A DNA stretch of 64,000 bases. It comes from an uncultured Deferribacteres bacterium. Lineage in GTDB: Bacteria > Zhuqueibacterota > JdFR-76 > DREG01. Below the pieces are notes generated by a model. That model did not search any database, was not told where the DNA came from, and saw nothing but the letters and a program-made list of their open reading frames with translations. Where the stretch lies: contig CAJVYQ010000012.1 of NCBI GenBank assembly GCA_913009825.1, positions 1 through 64,000 on the forward strand. The letters run 5' to 3'. Positions within the stretch are counted from its first letter, which is position 1. Each line of letters starts with the position of its first letter. The position numbers and the translations under genes are program-made. Of this stretch, positions 8,784-18,452 are shown one piece after another.

Positions 8784-11387
8784 CTAAAAATCCAACCCCG
8801 GCCCTAATAAAATCGCATTCAGAAACAGTTTGTTCAATCCGTCATAAGAAGCGCGGAAATTTGGGTCTTCGGTGAACATAATCAATTTTCCGCGACCGAA
8901 CGGTTCATTGTAAAGAAATACCTTTCCCGCCAGATATTTTTCCGTTTTTGGCCAGATGAAACCGCTCAGACGCAGTTCATTCAGCCCGGCGAACAAACCT
9001 ACATTTTTTCTTTTGTCATTTTCAAAAGGAAGATAAATGGTGCTTGAACGCAGCAGAGCCGCAACGTTTGGCCGGCAGCCGTAACTGAGAAAACTGTTCC
9101 GATTCAAATTTACTTTCACAATAGCGCCGGGCGTGCGATCCGGTCGGATATTTTTACCTTTGTTGTTTGGCTCCGGCATACCGTTGAGGATTTTAGCTCT
9201 CGACAACGAATCTTGCCGCAGCCAATTTACGGCGCCGGAGACGGCAACCACTGTACCGCCGGCGCGAATCCAGTTTTTCAGTGAATGCAGCGCGATTTTG
9301 GAAACATTGTCGACATAATTTCCGCCGGGCAGCACCAGTACATTAAAATCTTTGAGGTTGCCCAGACTCTTCATATTGATGCGGGTGAACGGCAGGTCAA
9401 ATTCACGTTCGAAAAGAAAGTTTATCGCGCCGTAAGAATAGGGCGCCGTAGGCGCTTCGGCCAGCAGCGCGATTTTGGGCTTAACAATGGTAGCAATATT
9501 GTTGGAACCCAGATCGATCCCCCTCTCTGCCAAACCGTGGTGGATGGCAGTTACGGTCACGCCAAATTTTTTTGCCAATTGTCGTATTATTTCGTGGATC
9601 GATTCCCGGTTTCGGTTTACACGTACAACCAAAGTCCCTTTTGGCCATTCTTTCCCGTCGAGGGCAAACGATTTGCGGGCGATGCGTACCCGGTAGTCTC
9701 CGGCAAGCAACTGAATCAACAGCTTTGACGCCGCCAACGTATTGAATGGAATAAGATAAGCCTGTTTGGCCCGACCGTTCGTAACGCTGCCGACAATTGC
9801 CGGAACCGACGTAACCGTTACCGTTTTCACCGGTAATGGAATTCCGGTCCAATAAGCGTCTACTCCGTACGTCAGCGGCATGGACCAGGCGGTGATATCG
9901 TAAAAATGGCTTCGCTCGCGGTTAGCTTTTCGCTGCTTTTCTTCTTCGATAAACGCTTTGTTAAGCGGCGATTCAGGGGCGAGTATCGCTTTGATCAAAA
10001 CCTTCTGCGGCTGATTAAGGCTGATGATATAGCTGCCGGCCGGAAATGATTTGACGCCGGTCTTTTTTGTAAAATAAGAAGTGACTTTTTTGCTGGAAAA
10101 AGAGGCGGTTGCCTGTTTTATTTCTATCCCTTCAACAAGAAGATTCTTCACTAATTTGGCCGTAATTTGTGGATCGCTATCGGGAATCAGGACGATCTCC
10201 TTCATGGGATCGGTTTTCGCTTCCTGTAGCGCCGTAACGAAAAACTTATAAAAATCTTTTACCTTTTCCCGCCGGTTTTCGGCGATTATCTTCAGAGTAG
10301 CCATGGAGGTGGTAAAATGATGCCAGGCAGCTTCGCGCAGGGTAAGGATGGAACCATCGTCCCGCTGAATACTGACGCCTCTGGCCGCTGCTTCCTCGTA
10401 GGTCATGCCGATGGCGCCGTTGATGGAGGGGTAGGAGACCCCGTAACCGGGATAGAAGGCATCGAAACTCTCTTTGGTGTAGTAGCCCCAGCTAAAATGA
10501 TCGAACGCTTTTGCATTGGCTGCGGCGATGATGTTCCACCATTTCTTCAATTCCGGCTTCACATATTCATTGTAGGGCGACATGGGCGGCGCAAAGAAGT
10601 AGGTTGAATTAGAACCCATTTCGTGGAGATCGGCAAAAACATGGGGCATCCAATGATGATAAACTTTAGCTTTTTGTTGCGATTCCACTTGGGTTTTGAG
10701 GAAGAAGTCCCGGTTTAGATCGAACAGATAATGATTGGTTCTGCCGCCCGGCCAGGGGCTCGAATGTTCAATATCGATGGGATCCGGATGTGAGTGGAGC
10801 GTAACAATGGAGCGAACGGTCTGCACGTAGCGGTCGTGTCCATCCGGGTTTTGTAACGGATCGATGATACAAACTACATTTTTCATGATGCTTTGGGTAA
10901 CTTTGTCTGTTCCGGCTGTTAGTTGATAAATGGTACGAATAGCCGCTTCCATGCCGGAGGCTTCGTTGCCATGGATGTTGTAGCCCAACCAGACAATGGA
11001 GGGCAGCCATTGGGAAATCCGGTCGGCTTCGGCCCGGCTTGTTTTTCCCGGGTCGGTCAGTTTCAGGTTTGCCTGACGAATTTCCTTCAACCGTCCCATG
11101 TTTTCCGGCGAGCTGATGATGACGGTATATAATTTTCTACCCTGATAAGTTTTCCCGTAACTTTGAACCTTTACCCGATCGGATTCTTTGTCCATCGCCA
11201 GAATGAAATCTTCCATTTCCCAATAGTAGGTGTGCAGTTGGCCGAAACGGTGACCGGTGAGTTCCGCCGGAGTGGAAATGTTGGGATTATATTTTCCGCC
11301 GGGGAACAGGTCTTCGTCCTGACCGGGAGAAGAAAAAGGCAGAGAAAATAAAAGCAGGAACAGGAACAGCAGTTTAAATATCTTCAT
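8784..11387 (-). CDS. Secreted M14-family zinc carboxypeptidase-like protein
   Basis: 867 aa; ATG start with AAGGAG five bases upstream and a signal peptide (MKIFKLLFLFLLLFS ... SSPGQ). The M14 zinc site is H-x-x-E in NIHGNEASG near residue 138 and a third His in ADLHEMG near 255. GMTYEEAA contains the likely catalytic Glu. The C-terminal third (LLAEAPTAPYSYGAINFLFE, then VLPGGNY and GGTVVAVSG) resembles a class I GATase-like domain found fused to bacterial M14 peptidases. The protein is distantly related to the M14 gene at 428-3118 in the same strand run. Expected role is extracytoplasmic peptide trimming. Confidence 0.8.
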   Translation of the reverse strand: MKIFKLLFLFLLLFSLPFSSPGQDEDLFPGGKYNPNISTPAELTGHRFGQLHTYYWEMEDFILAMDKESDRVKVQSYGKTYQGRKLYTVIISSPENMGRLKEIRQANLKLTDPGKTSRAEADRISQWLPSIVWLGYNIHGNEASGMEAAIRTIYQLTAGTDKVTQSIMKNVVCIIDPLQNPDGHDRYVQTVRSIVTLHSHPDPIDIEHSSPWPGGRTNHYLFDLNRDFFLKTQVESQQKAKVYHHWMPHVFADLHEMGSNSTYFFAPPMSPYNEYVKPELKKWWNIIAAANAKAFDHFSWGYYTKESFDAFYPGYGVSYPSINGAIGMTYEEAAARGVSIQRDDGSILTLREAAWHHFTTSMATLKIIAENRREKVKDFYKFFVTALQEAKTDPMKEIVLIPDSDPQITAKLVKNLLVEGIEIKQATASFSSKKVTSYFTKKTGVKSFPAGSYIISLNQPQKVLIKAILAPESPLNKAFIEEEKQRKANRERSHFYDITAWSMPLTYGVDAYWTGIPLPVKTVTVTSVPAIVGSVTNGRAKQAYLIPFNTLAASKLLIQLLAGDYRVRIARKSFALDGKEWPKGTLVVRVNRNRESIHEIIRQLAKKFGVTVTAIHHGLAERGIDLGSNNIATIVKPKIALLAEAPTAPYSYGAINFLFEREFDLPFTRINMKSLGNLKDFNVLVLPGGNYVDNVSKIALHSLKNWIRAGGTVVAVSGAVNWLRQDSLSRAKILNGMPEPNNKGKNIRPDRTPGAIVKVNLNRNSFLSYGCRPNVAALLRSSTIYLPFENDKRKNVGLFAGLNELRLSGFIWPKTEKYLAGKVFLYNEPFGRGKLIMFTEDPNFRASYDGLNKLFLNAILLGPGLDF

Positions 11388-11460
11388 ATCGACTCCTTAA
11401 ATGGAATACATGCTGAATCACAGTAACCGGAAAATAATGGTGGATCGCCCGGCACAGGCC

Positions 11461-14400
11461 TTAATTTACTTCTGTTACAATAATGCCTGCCATGTCATTT
11501 TGTTTTAAAAAATTATTGAATGCGGGCAGATCACTTTTCAGGATTTGCTCAAATTGATCGCTGTAAGTATGCAGTCGTTGTTTTAACAATTCATGCACTT
11601 CCCGTTGTTGTTTGTTGGGTGCAAAATCCACGTTCTGTGCTACATCTCCTGCCAGCACCGACAGCTTGGAATAGAGCAGATTAGGGTAACGAAAAGATTT
11701 GGAATCGCCTTCTCTGGACATGGGTTGCAACATTTTATCTTCCAATCCAGCCAGTTTTTTGTCAAAATTGTTGATTTTCTGCTGAATTACTTTCCGGCCG
11801 CCGCTTTTCAAAATCTGCTGCAAATCGACAAGTTGTTTTCTCATCCATTCCATTTTATTGATCAGGTCGGCAGTGGCACTGATATTATTCCGTAATTCCA
11901 GTTGCATGGCAATCAGTTGCTGAATATTATCCGGAGTGCCTGCGGATTTGGGATCTTTTTTTACCGTTAATTTTTGGCCGAACCGTTTGCCGTCCACGGT
12001 TAATTCTACTATGTAGGTTTGGGGAGCAACGGTTACACCCACAAAACCGCCGCCGGTTCCCCAGCTTTGCAACGGGTACCAACCCTCTCTGGCCCAACGA
12101 GTACGAAATCGTTTTTCTTCAACTACAGTAGGGTTGCCCGGTGGTTTAATTCGTAACTTCACCTGCCGGGGCGGAGGATAGCGAAGATTCCAGATAACCC
12201 GGTTGATCCCTTTGTTTTTGCTGCCTTTGAGTCTGCTAACTAATTTCCCATTGGCATCGAGTATTCTAATAAATACATCGTTTTTGGGTTGAACGTTCAA
12301 AAAATAATTGATTGTGGCTGAACTATTTACCCCCGGACCTCCGGTGATCCGGTGCATCCGATAAGCAGGACGAGGCATGAAGAGATGCACATCGGATTTT
12401 AACACCTCATCCGTTAATTGCTGCAACGGCGTAATATCGTCCATAATCCAGAAACCTCGACCATAAGTTGCCAAAACCAGATCATTAAATTGCTGCTGCA
12501 CGACTATCTGAGAGACCGGCGCATGGGGAAGATTGTTTTGCAGCGGGAGCCAGGTTTTGCCGTCGTTCAGAGAGAAATAGATGGCATTCTCGGTACCAAG
12601 ATAAAGCATCCCTTTGCGCACCGGATCTTCGTGAATCCAATGACAGTAACTGAACACGCCGGCAGGAAGATTGGCCCGGATTGATTTCCAGCTTTTACCA
12701 TAATTGGTAGTTTTGTAAACAAAAGGATCCCGGTTATTCATTTGATGAAAATCAACCGTGATGTAGCAGGTGCCGGCGTCATACCGGGAGGGCTCCACAT
12801 TGCTGATTGTGCCCCATGGTGGTAGATCCGGTATATTTTTAGTTACGTCGGTCCAGGTTTTTCCGGTGTTCCGGGTTACATGAACCAGACCGTCATTGGT
12901 GCCGGCCCAGATGCAGCCCTGCTCGACGGGGGACTCGGCAATGGCAAAAACGATACAGCCGTATTCCACACCCAGGTTATCTTTAGTCAACCCGCCGGAA
13001 TAGTCCATTTTATTCTGATCGTTTGTGCTTAAATCGGGACTGATCACCTGCCAGCTCGCACCGCCGTCGGTGGTAACATGCACAAACTGGCTGCCGGCAT
13101 AGACCTTGTTATGATCAAAAGGCGAGATGGCGATGGGAAATGTCCAGTTGAATCGGTATTTCAGAATCCCTGCCGGAGCGCCGTAGGCGGATTCCGGCCA
13201 GATTTTCACGGTTTTCTGATGCCCGGTTCGATAATCCACTCGTGTAAATCCGGCATTGTAACTACCGCCCCAGACAATGTTGGGATCGACCGGATCCGGC
13301 ACAATAAAGCCGCATTCGCCGCCTGCCGTTGCCTGCCATTCCGCATCATTGCGGCCGCTTGCCGTGCCGGGACCTTTGTAACCGCTGCCATCCTGTTTGC
13401 CGCCGTAAACATAATAGGGAATCTGATTATCGACCGCCACGTGATACATCTGGGCGTTGGGTAATTTTATTCTTTTCCAGGATTTTCCACGGTTCAATGT
13501 GATAACTACGCCGCCGTCGTCACTGATCATCATTCGGTCGGGCAGCAACGGATCAGCCCACATATCGTGACTGTCACCGCTCCAGTGAGACCGTTCCGTA
13601 GTGATGCCGCCATCGTAAGTAATACTGTGACTGTTCGCCGCGAAATATACTTCGTTTTCATCGGCGGGATTTACCATGATGCGCGAAGCGTAGTGGGGAC
13701 GTTCGTTTAAGATTCTGTCGTAACTCACTAATTGCCAATTTTCTCCGCCATCGCCGGAACGCCACAATACGCCACGGTTTGGTGTGCCGGTTTCCATAAG
13801 AGCGTAGACTACTTTTGAATTACTTGGCGCGATAGCAATGCCCACTTTACCGATGGGAGGATCGGGTAAACCATGTCCGGTGAGGTGTTTCCAGGAGACG
13901 CCCTCATCGCGGGACATCCAGATGCCGCCGTTTGGGCCGCCGCTTTCCCGTCCCCAGGTTCTGATAATGATAGGCCACATGCCGGCAAAAAGGATGCGAG
14001 GGTTATTCGGATCCATAGCTATCTCGAAGCAGCCGGTATTTTCATCTGCAAACAGAACCCGTTTCCAGGTGTTCCCGCCGTCCGTGGTACGGAAAACACC
14101 GCGTTCCTGCTGCGGTCCGTAACAATGACCCAGAGCCGCCACTAATACGATGTTCGGGTTTTGTGGGTCGATGACAACCCTGCCGATCCTACCGGTCAGT
14201 GCCAGTCCTTTATGCTGCCAGGTTTTTCCGCCATCGGTGGATTTGTACACGCCGTTGCCGATGGATATATTGCTGCGTACAAACGGTTCTCCTGTGCCGG
14301 CCCAGACAATATTGGCGTCGGACCGGGCGATGGCCAGAGCGCCGATAGATTGCGCCGGTTGGTTATCGAACACGGGGAACCAATTGATACCGCCGTCCCC

Positions 14401-14643
14401 GGTTTTCCAGATTCCGCCTGAAGAAGCGCCGATGTAATACACCATTTCATCGCCGGGTACACCAACTACCGCAGATGTACGGTTTCCAGGCGGGCCGATG
14501 TAACGGTATTTCAACCCGCTGTAAAGTTCCGGCTTGAGTTGCTGCGCGCTGCTTTGAAAAACAAAGCAGACGGTCACCAGCAAAACAAGTAAAACCGCAA
14601 GATGATGATGTCTTGACATGAAAAACAAATTTTTGTGCGACAT
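11461..14643 (-). CDS. Secreted Asp-box (BNR / sortilin-like) beta-propeller protein
   Basis: 1060 aa; the ATG at 14643 has GGAGG five to six bases upstream and starts a signal peptide ending SSAQQ. Residues about 40-730 hold around ten Asp-box repeats of the form S/T-x-D-x-G-x-T/S-W, for example KSTDGGKTW, RTTDGGNTW, VTTDGGASW and KTTNYGKSW, as in the VPS10/sortilin and BNR sialidase-like propellers. The C-terminal ~300 residues combine an Ig-like beta segment (RVIWNLRYPPPRQV) with a helical end. Such proteins are common beside M14 and S9 peptidases in FCB genomes and are often labelled glycosyl hydrolase, but no catalytic site is visible here. A binding or scaffold role is as likely as an enzymatic one. 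Confidence 0.75.
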   Translation of the reverse strand: MSHKNLFFMSRHHHLAVLLVLLVTVCFVFQSSAQQLKPELYSGLKYRYIGPPGNRTSAVVGVPGDEMVYYIGASSGGIWKTGDGGINWFPVFDNQPAQSIGALAIARSDANIVWAGTGEPFVRSNISIGNGVYKSTDGGKTWQHKGLALTGRIGRVVIDPQNPNIVLVAALGHCYGPQQERGVFRTTDGGNTWKRVLFADENTGCFEIAMDPNNPRILFAGMWPIIIRTWGRESGGPNGGIWMSRDEGVSWKHLTGHGLPDPPIGKVGIAIAPSNSKVVYALMETGTPNRGVLWRSGDGGENWQLVSYDRILNERPHYASRIMVNPADENEVYFAANSHSITYDGGITTERSHWSGDSHDMWADPLLPDRMMISDDGGVVITLNRGKSWKRIKLPNAQMYHVAVDNQIPYYVYGGKQDGSGYKGPGTASGRNDAEWQATAGGECGFIVPDPVDPNIVWGGSYNAGFTRVDYRTGHQKTVKIWPESAYGAPAGILKYRFNWTFPIAISPFDHNKVYAGSQFVHVTTDGGASWQVISPDLSTNDQNKMDYSGGLTKDNLGVEYGCIVFAIAESPVEQGCIWAGTNDGLVHVTRNTGKTWTDVTKNIPDLPPWGTISNVEPSRYDAGTCYITVDFHQMNNRDPFVYKTTNYGKSWKSIRANLPAGVFSYCHWIHEDPVRKGMLYLGTENAIYFSLNDGKTWLPLQNNLPHAPVSQIVVQQQFNDLVLATYGRGFWIMDDITPLQQLTDEVLKSDVHLFMPRPAYRMHRITGGPGVNSSATINYFLNVQPKNDVFIRILDANGKLVSRLKGSKNKGINRVIWNLRYPPPRQVKLRIKPPGNPTVVEEKRFRTRWAREGWYPLQSWGTGGGFVGVTVAPQTYIVELTVDGKRFGQKLTVKKDPKSAGTPDNIQQLIAMQLELRNNISATADLINKMEWMRKQLVDLQQILKSGGRKVIQQKINNFDKKLAGLEDKMLQPMSREGDSKSFRYPNLLYSKLSVLAGDVAQNVDFAPNKQQREVHELLKQRLHTYSDQFEQILKSDLPAFNNFLKQNDMAGIIVTEVN

Positions 14644-14962
14644 TTTTTCCTCCGTTCTTTGTTGGGAAGTGCTTTTAACTTGATGGAAAATTTGCCGGGT
14701 TTTCCCGGTCGGTTTGCCAATTTTTAGAATTCGCCCAAATATAATTGCGAATTATAGACAACTCCTGCTGATTCCGAATGATATGGTCATGATAATTTCT
14801 TTGCTAAACTTTTGCACACGGTGTTCCTCTCAACCGATTAATCTTTGTGGTTACCGAAGATTGAAATCCTGCCATTAATGATGAGAGCGATTTGGGCCTC
14901 ATTTAAAATTTGCGTTGATTTTTGGCTGATTTGTGTTGGGGAACATTATTTATGGTGGAATC
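14644..14962. other. Intergenic region upstream of the Asp-box gene
   Basis: No gene is visible. The stretch must hold the promoter of the minus-strand Asp-box gene, though I cannot place it. A short CCGGG-TTTT-CCCGG hairpin lies near 14690-14705. A phrase around 14840-14865 (AATCTTTGTGGTTACC) resembles one near 195-215, which suggests old repeat debris. Confidence 0.35.
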
Positions 14963-15000
14963 GGTTTGTAGGGGCGAACGGCCGTTCGCCCCTACAAACC
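14963..15000. repeat. 38-bp perfect palindrome (terminator-like hairpin)
   Basis: GGTTTGTAGGGGCGAACGG and its exact reverse complement meet at a CGGCCG centre, so all 19 base pairs match with no loop. It lies 30 bp past the stop of the minus-strand serine hydrolase gene, where a transcript hairpin could act as a terminator or 3' protection. The core TAGGGGCGAACGGCCGTTCG is, from memory, a palindrome repeated in many environmental bacterial genomes. Confidence 0.8.
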
Positions 15001-15029
15001 AATTAACCTACAGTTTTCCAACAGTTTTT

Positions 15030-16193
15030 TCATTTCCCTTTATATCCCAAATTCACCGGTGGTAAAAAAAGTTGCGCAATGGCATTGCCGTATTTTACCG
15101 GATCGAATGGCAGAATATTGGTAATCAGAGCGATCACCAGGTCTTGTTCGGGATAATTTAAAAAATAGGAACGGCATCCTTTTACGGTGCCGGTGTGACT
15201 GATAAATTTTCGTCCCTGGGCATCGGTGCGGATAAACCAGATCAGCGCCTGTTTGTGGTTCTGCTTGATCGGCCTTCCTTTGGGATTGAATTTCATCACC
15301 GGGTCAACCTGTACTTCATACATTTTGGCGAGGGTTTCCGGTTTCAGCAGTTTGCCATGATTAAGAGCAATCCCGAAATGCACCAGATCTTCCACGGTTG
15401 AAATAATACCGCCGCCCGCATATTTGTAACTAACATCCACATACGGAGTGTTGATTAAAATTCCCTGTTTATTGCGAATGTACCCTTTGCCGCGATTATG
15501 AACGATCCGTTCCGGCACATCAAATTGAGTACTCAGCATACCGGCCGGTTCCCAGATGTATTTTTTTAAGTAATCCTCGAATTTCATGCCGGTGACGGTT
15601 TCGATAACGCCTTCCATCAAATTGGCAGCATGAGACGAGTAAAACCAGTAACTGCCCGGTTTGAAGAGCAAGGTGTCGTTCTTAAAAATGTTGATAGCAT
15701 CTTTAAAATGATCATAATGAATTTTTTCTTTATACCGTTGTTCGCCGAATTCTCCTTTCCGGTAGTGACGAATACCGGAAGTATGGGTGAGGATGCTGCG
15801 CAGTGTAATCTTCCATTTCTTTTTGGGAAAATAGGGAACATATTTCTGGATCGGTGCGTCCAGATCTACTTTTCCCTGTTCTACTAATTGCATGATGGCT
15901 ACAGCGGCGTTGGTTTTGGAAATGGAAGCGATATTGTGCACGGTTGTACCGGCAGCCGGAGTAAGATTGTCCAATTCCGCATAACCGGTACCATCGGAAA
16001 AAATGATTTTACCCTCCCGGGCAATAGCCAGCGAAATACCCGGCGCCCCGGATTCGCTGCGGATTCGCTGCAGATAATCTTTGATCTGTTGTGAATTTAC
16101 CTGCGCAAAACCGGCGGAAAGCGGAGAAAAAAGGAGAAGTAAAAATAGGAATACAAAGGTGTTACTTTTGGGGGATTGTTTTTTTTGTCTCAT
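15030..16193 (-). CDS. Secreted beta-lactamase-family (class C-like) serine hydrolase
   Basis: 387 aa with a signal peptide (MRQKKQSPKSNTFVFLFLLLL ... GFAQ). The S-x-x-K motif is SISK. The usual Y-x-N is YSS in WFYSSHAANL, and the third motif is HTG in ISHTGTVKG. This fits the penicillin-binding/beta-lactamase-fold hydrolases such as D-aminopeptidases, esterases and PBP4*-like proteins rather than a resistance enzyme. The Asn-to-Ser change in the second motif is seen in non-lactamase members. No strong ribosome site precedes the ATG. An inverted-repeat element starts only a few bases upstream, so its leader may come from that element. Confidence 0.75.
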   Translation of the reverse strand: MRQKKQSPKSNTFVFLFLLLLFSPLSAGFAQVNSQQIKDYLQRIRSESGAPGISLAIAREGKIIFSDGTGYAELDNLTPAAGTTVHNIASISKTNAAVAIMQLVEQGKVDLDAPIQKYVPYFPKKKWKITLRSILTHTSGIRHYRKGEFGEQRYKEKIHYDHFKDAINIFKNDTLLFKPGSYWFYSSHAANLMEGVIETVTGMKFEDYLKKYIWEPAGMLSTQFDVPERIVHNRGKGYIRNKQGILINTPYVDVSYKYAGGGIISTVEDLVHFGIALNHGKLLKPETLAKMYEVQVDPVMKFNPKGRPIKQNHKQALIWFIRTDAQGRKFISHTGTVKGCRSYFLNYPEQDLVIALITNILPFDPVKYGNAIAQLFLPPVNLGYKGK

Positions 16194-16200
16194 GATAAAC

Positions 16201-16395
16201 TTTAACCTGAGTTATTCATAAACTTTTGCCACAAAGGCACAAAGACACGAAGAATATTAATAATAGGGCAGCCTGGTAATTTAAACTCTGTTTATTTTAC
16301 ATATTCATTAGTAAAGAACAATCTCATTATAACCGTTTGTTTTTGAAATTTTAGTGTCTTTGTGCCTTTGTGGCGAATATATTTTTCAGGTTAAA
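16201..16395. repeat. MITE-like inverted-repeat element
   Basis: The ends are TTTAACCTGA (16201-16210) and TCAGGTTAAA (16386-16395), exact inverted repeats. Inside each end the match continues: TTGCCACAAAGGCACAAAGACAC on the left mirrors GTGTCTTTGTGCCTTTGTGGC on the right. The AT-rich middle is non-coding. A related element lies at 22914-23144. No transposase is encoded, so it would be a non-autonomous mobile repeat. Confidence 0.75.
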
Positions 16396-16440
16396 AACAT
16401 TTAGCCCACGAAAAACACAAAATACACGAAAAAATCTGCA

Positions 16441-17991
16441 TCAATCCTTTCTGTAAATGGGGTAAATATCCTTGGGAATATTCTTGTACGGCAGCGATGT
16501 CAAATCAGCCGGCCCCCAACCGGGCGCATCCACTTCGAAAATGGATCCTGCAAAACCGTTCTCGTAATAACCGCGGCGAAAATGAACCCTTGATTTCAAA
16601 ACAATAATATCCAGACCGGCCGGATCGATCCCCAGCGGCTGAAAGATTCGGGTATTGGTAATCTGCATCAGGTGCTCGGTAAGGATGACATGGTTGTTAC
16701 TGCCAAAAGAAAGCACAACCGTTTCATCCCGGTTATATTTACCGATAAATGTAATTTTGCCGTTGATGGTTACCGGATCTCCGGCAAATTTATCCGTGTA
16801 GCCGCCTACATCGATTTTAATCGGCTCTCCCATACGATACGATTTTTTAATTTTGTCGATGGCTTTCTCATCGCGCAGGGTTGTAATACAAAAATTTTTG
16901 GCTCCCTGTTTGATCAACTCCACTAATATCCAGGACGAACCGCCGGTGCGGTCGCTGTGATCGGCGATGACCACCGGCGCTTTTCCCTCCTTCACTGCTT
17001 TAATTGCCAGTGCAACTCCTTCTTTGGTTTTGGGCAGTTTTTTCCCGGCAAACTCTTTGCGCACACGCCAGATGTACTCAGACATATCATCGGCAATCTT
17101 ATCCGCCAATTTTTGATCGTTGTTGGTGACAACCATCACCGTTGCACCCACATTGGGCACGTCGGCATAGGCAAAACCGAACGCAACGGAAACGTAAGCA
17201 TCGTTGGTGCGGCATTCCCATCTTCGGGCGCGTTCCATGATATCCATTGCCGGCGACACACCGGTTCCCTGAAAAACGCTGGGTGTGATAATGCCCGGTT
17301 TCCGTGTAGCCATGGTGGGTTTGTAATGGCCTCTCAGCGTTTTTACCATAATCCTGGCGGCTCGCTCTCCCTGCAGGGCGGAATCGTAATGAGGATAGCG
17401 TTTGACAATAAAAACGGCGTCGGCAACATCCGGTAAAGAATGATCCTCGTTGCCGTGTAAATCCAGTGTGATCATGATGGGGATTTTACCGGCAACTTTT
17501 CGCAATCGACGCACAATTTCCGCCTCCGGATTAGCCAGGCCGGCAACAGCCATGGCGCCATGTAAAGCCAGGTAAATGCCGTCGAAAGGTCCCTGTTTCC
17601 GCAAATCTTCCGCCATTAAATTGGTGTATTTATCGAATGCTTTTTTGGTGATCCAGCTTTTTGATGAACCGCCGCGGGACCGTTCCGGCGAAATGACCGG
17701 CACCAATTCTAAGCAGCCAAATTCCGATGCCATTTGTTTGAACCCGTCCACATACGGGTTGTGCCGTTCCAGGACATCGCGCGCCGGCGGGCCGTAATAT
17801 TCCCAATCTGCAATGGTAGTAGAATCGGGACAAAAAGTGCAGGTTTCGTGCATGAAAGTGGCAACCGCCACACGGAATTTTTTCTCTCCCTGATTTGTGC
17901 AACCGATCGTTGCCGGAAAAATAAAAAGAAGAATTGAAACCAACCATAAAGTTTGGCGGAAATGAAAAAGAGGATGGAATGTTTTTTCCAT
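16441..17991 (-). CDS. M81-family metallopeptidase (MlrC/microcystinase-like), putative lipoprotein
   Basis: 516 aa; the ATG has AAGGAG eight bases upstream. The N-terminal hydrophobic segment ends TIGC, compatible with a lipobox, so the protein is probably anchored in a membrane facing the periplasm. MlrC-type signatures are present: TFMHETCTFCP near the start, LDLHGNEDHS and YPHYDSALQGERAARIM with the expected Asp and His zinc ligands, and a C-terminal MlrC domain with DHSDRTGGSSW. The family includes the linearised-microcystin peptidase MlrC, but most members have unknown substrates, so general peptide or amide hydrolysis is the safe call. It stands divergently from the T9SS-tagged gene. 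Confidence 0.8.
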   Translation of the reverse strand: MEKTFHPLFHFRQTLWLVSILLFIFPATIGCTNQGEKKFRVAVATFMHETCTFCPDSTTIADWEYYGPPARDVLERHNPYVDGFKQMASEFGCLELVPVISPERSRGGSSKSWITKKAFDKYTNLMAEDLRKQGPFDGIYLALHGAMAVAGLANPEAEIVRRLRKVAGKIPIMITLDLHGNEDHSLPDVADAVFIVKRYPHYDSALQGERAARIMVKTLRGHYKPTMATRKPGIITPSVFQGTGVSPAMDIMERARRWECRTNDAYVSVAFGFAYADVPNVGATVMVVTNNDQKLADKIADDMSEYIWRVRKEFAGKKLPKTKEGVALAIKAVKEGKAPVVIADHSDRTGGSSWILVELIKQGAKNFCITTLRDEKAIDKIKKSYRMGEPIKIDVGGYTDKFAGDPVTINGKITFIGKYNRDETVVLSFGSNNHVILTEHLMQITNTRIFQPLGIDPAGLDIIVLKSRVHFRRGYYENGFAGSIFEVDAPGWGPADLTSLPYKNIPKDIYPIYRKD

Positions 17992-18452
17992 TTTGATCTC
18001 TCCTTAATATTACAGTCGTATATAATTTTTGTAACGATTATTGATTATGTGTCCATGGTTTGCAGCCCGATCAACCGAACCGGCCGGTATGATGTGTTTT
18101 TTAATTACCAGGAACCGTTTCCTCCGCTTTGTGGTAATTAGACTTCATGTTGAATAGTTGCCCGGCAAAAATAAATGAGAGGGTGACAAAAATGAATACA
18201 ACGACAAATGAAAAATAATTTGCGCTTCTTTTTTATTGATTGCATGAAAAATTCCTCTCTTAATAGTAAAAACGGATCGTCCCGGAGGTTCAAATATGTT
18301 TTGAAAATATTATTGCCTGATATTCCGTTTAGATTATTTCTTTTCAGTTTAACGGGTTTCAGTCTAAAATGCAAGGACAAAATTTATCAGTATTTCAATG
18401 ATTAAAATAAAATTGTCTTTCGATTTTGCCAATAATGTTTTATACTATAACT
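17992..18452. other. Divergent intergenic region
   Basis: This 460-bp space separates the minus-strand M81 gene from the plus-strand T9SS-tagged hydrolase and should contain both promoters. It is AT-rich and I find no convincing gene; the short frames here lack ribosome sites and family motifs. No inverted repeat of note is visible. Confidence 0.4.

Noticed and set aside
15030-16193. Antibiotic-resistance beta-lactamase
   Set aside because: The SxxK and HTG motifs fit the wider serine hydrolase family, but the Y-x-N motif is altered and the context is a peptidase cluster.
18138-18380. Minus-strand 80-aa frame in the divergent intergenic region
   Set aside because: No ribosome site, no recognisable domain, and it occupies the space needed for promoters.
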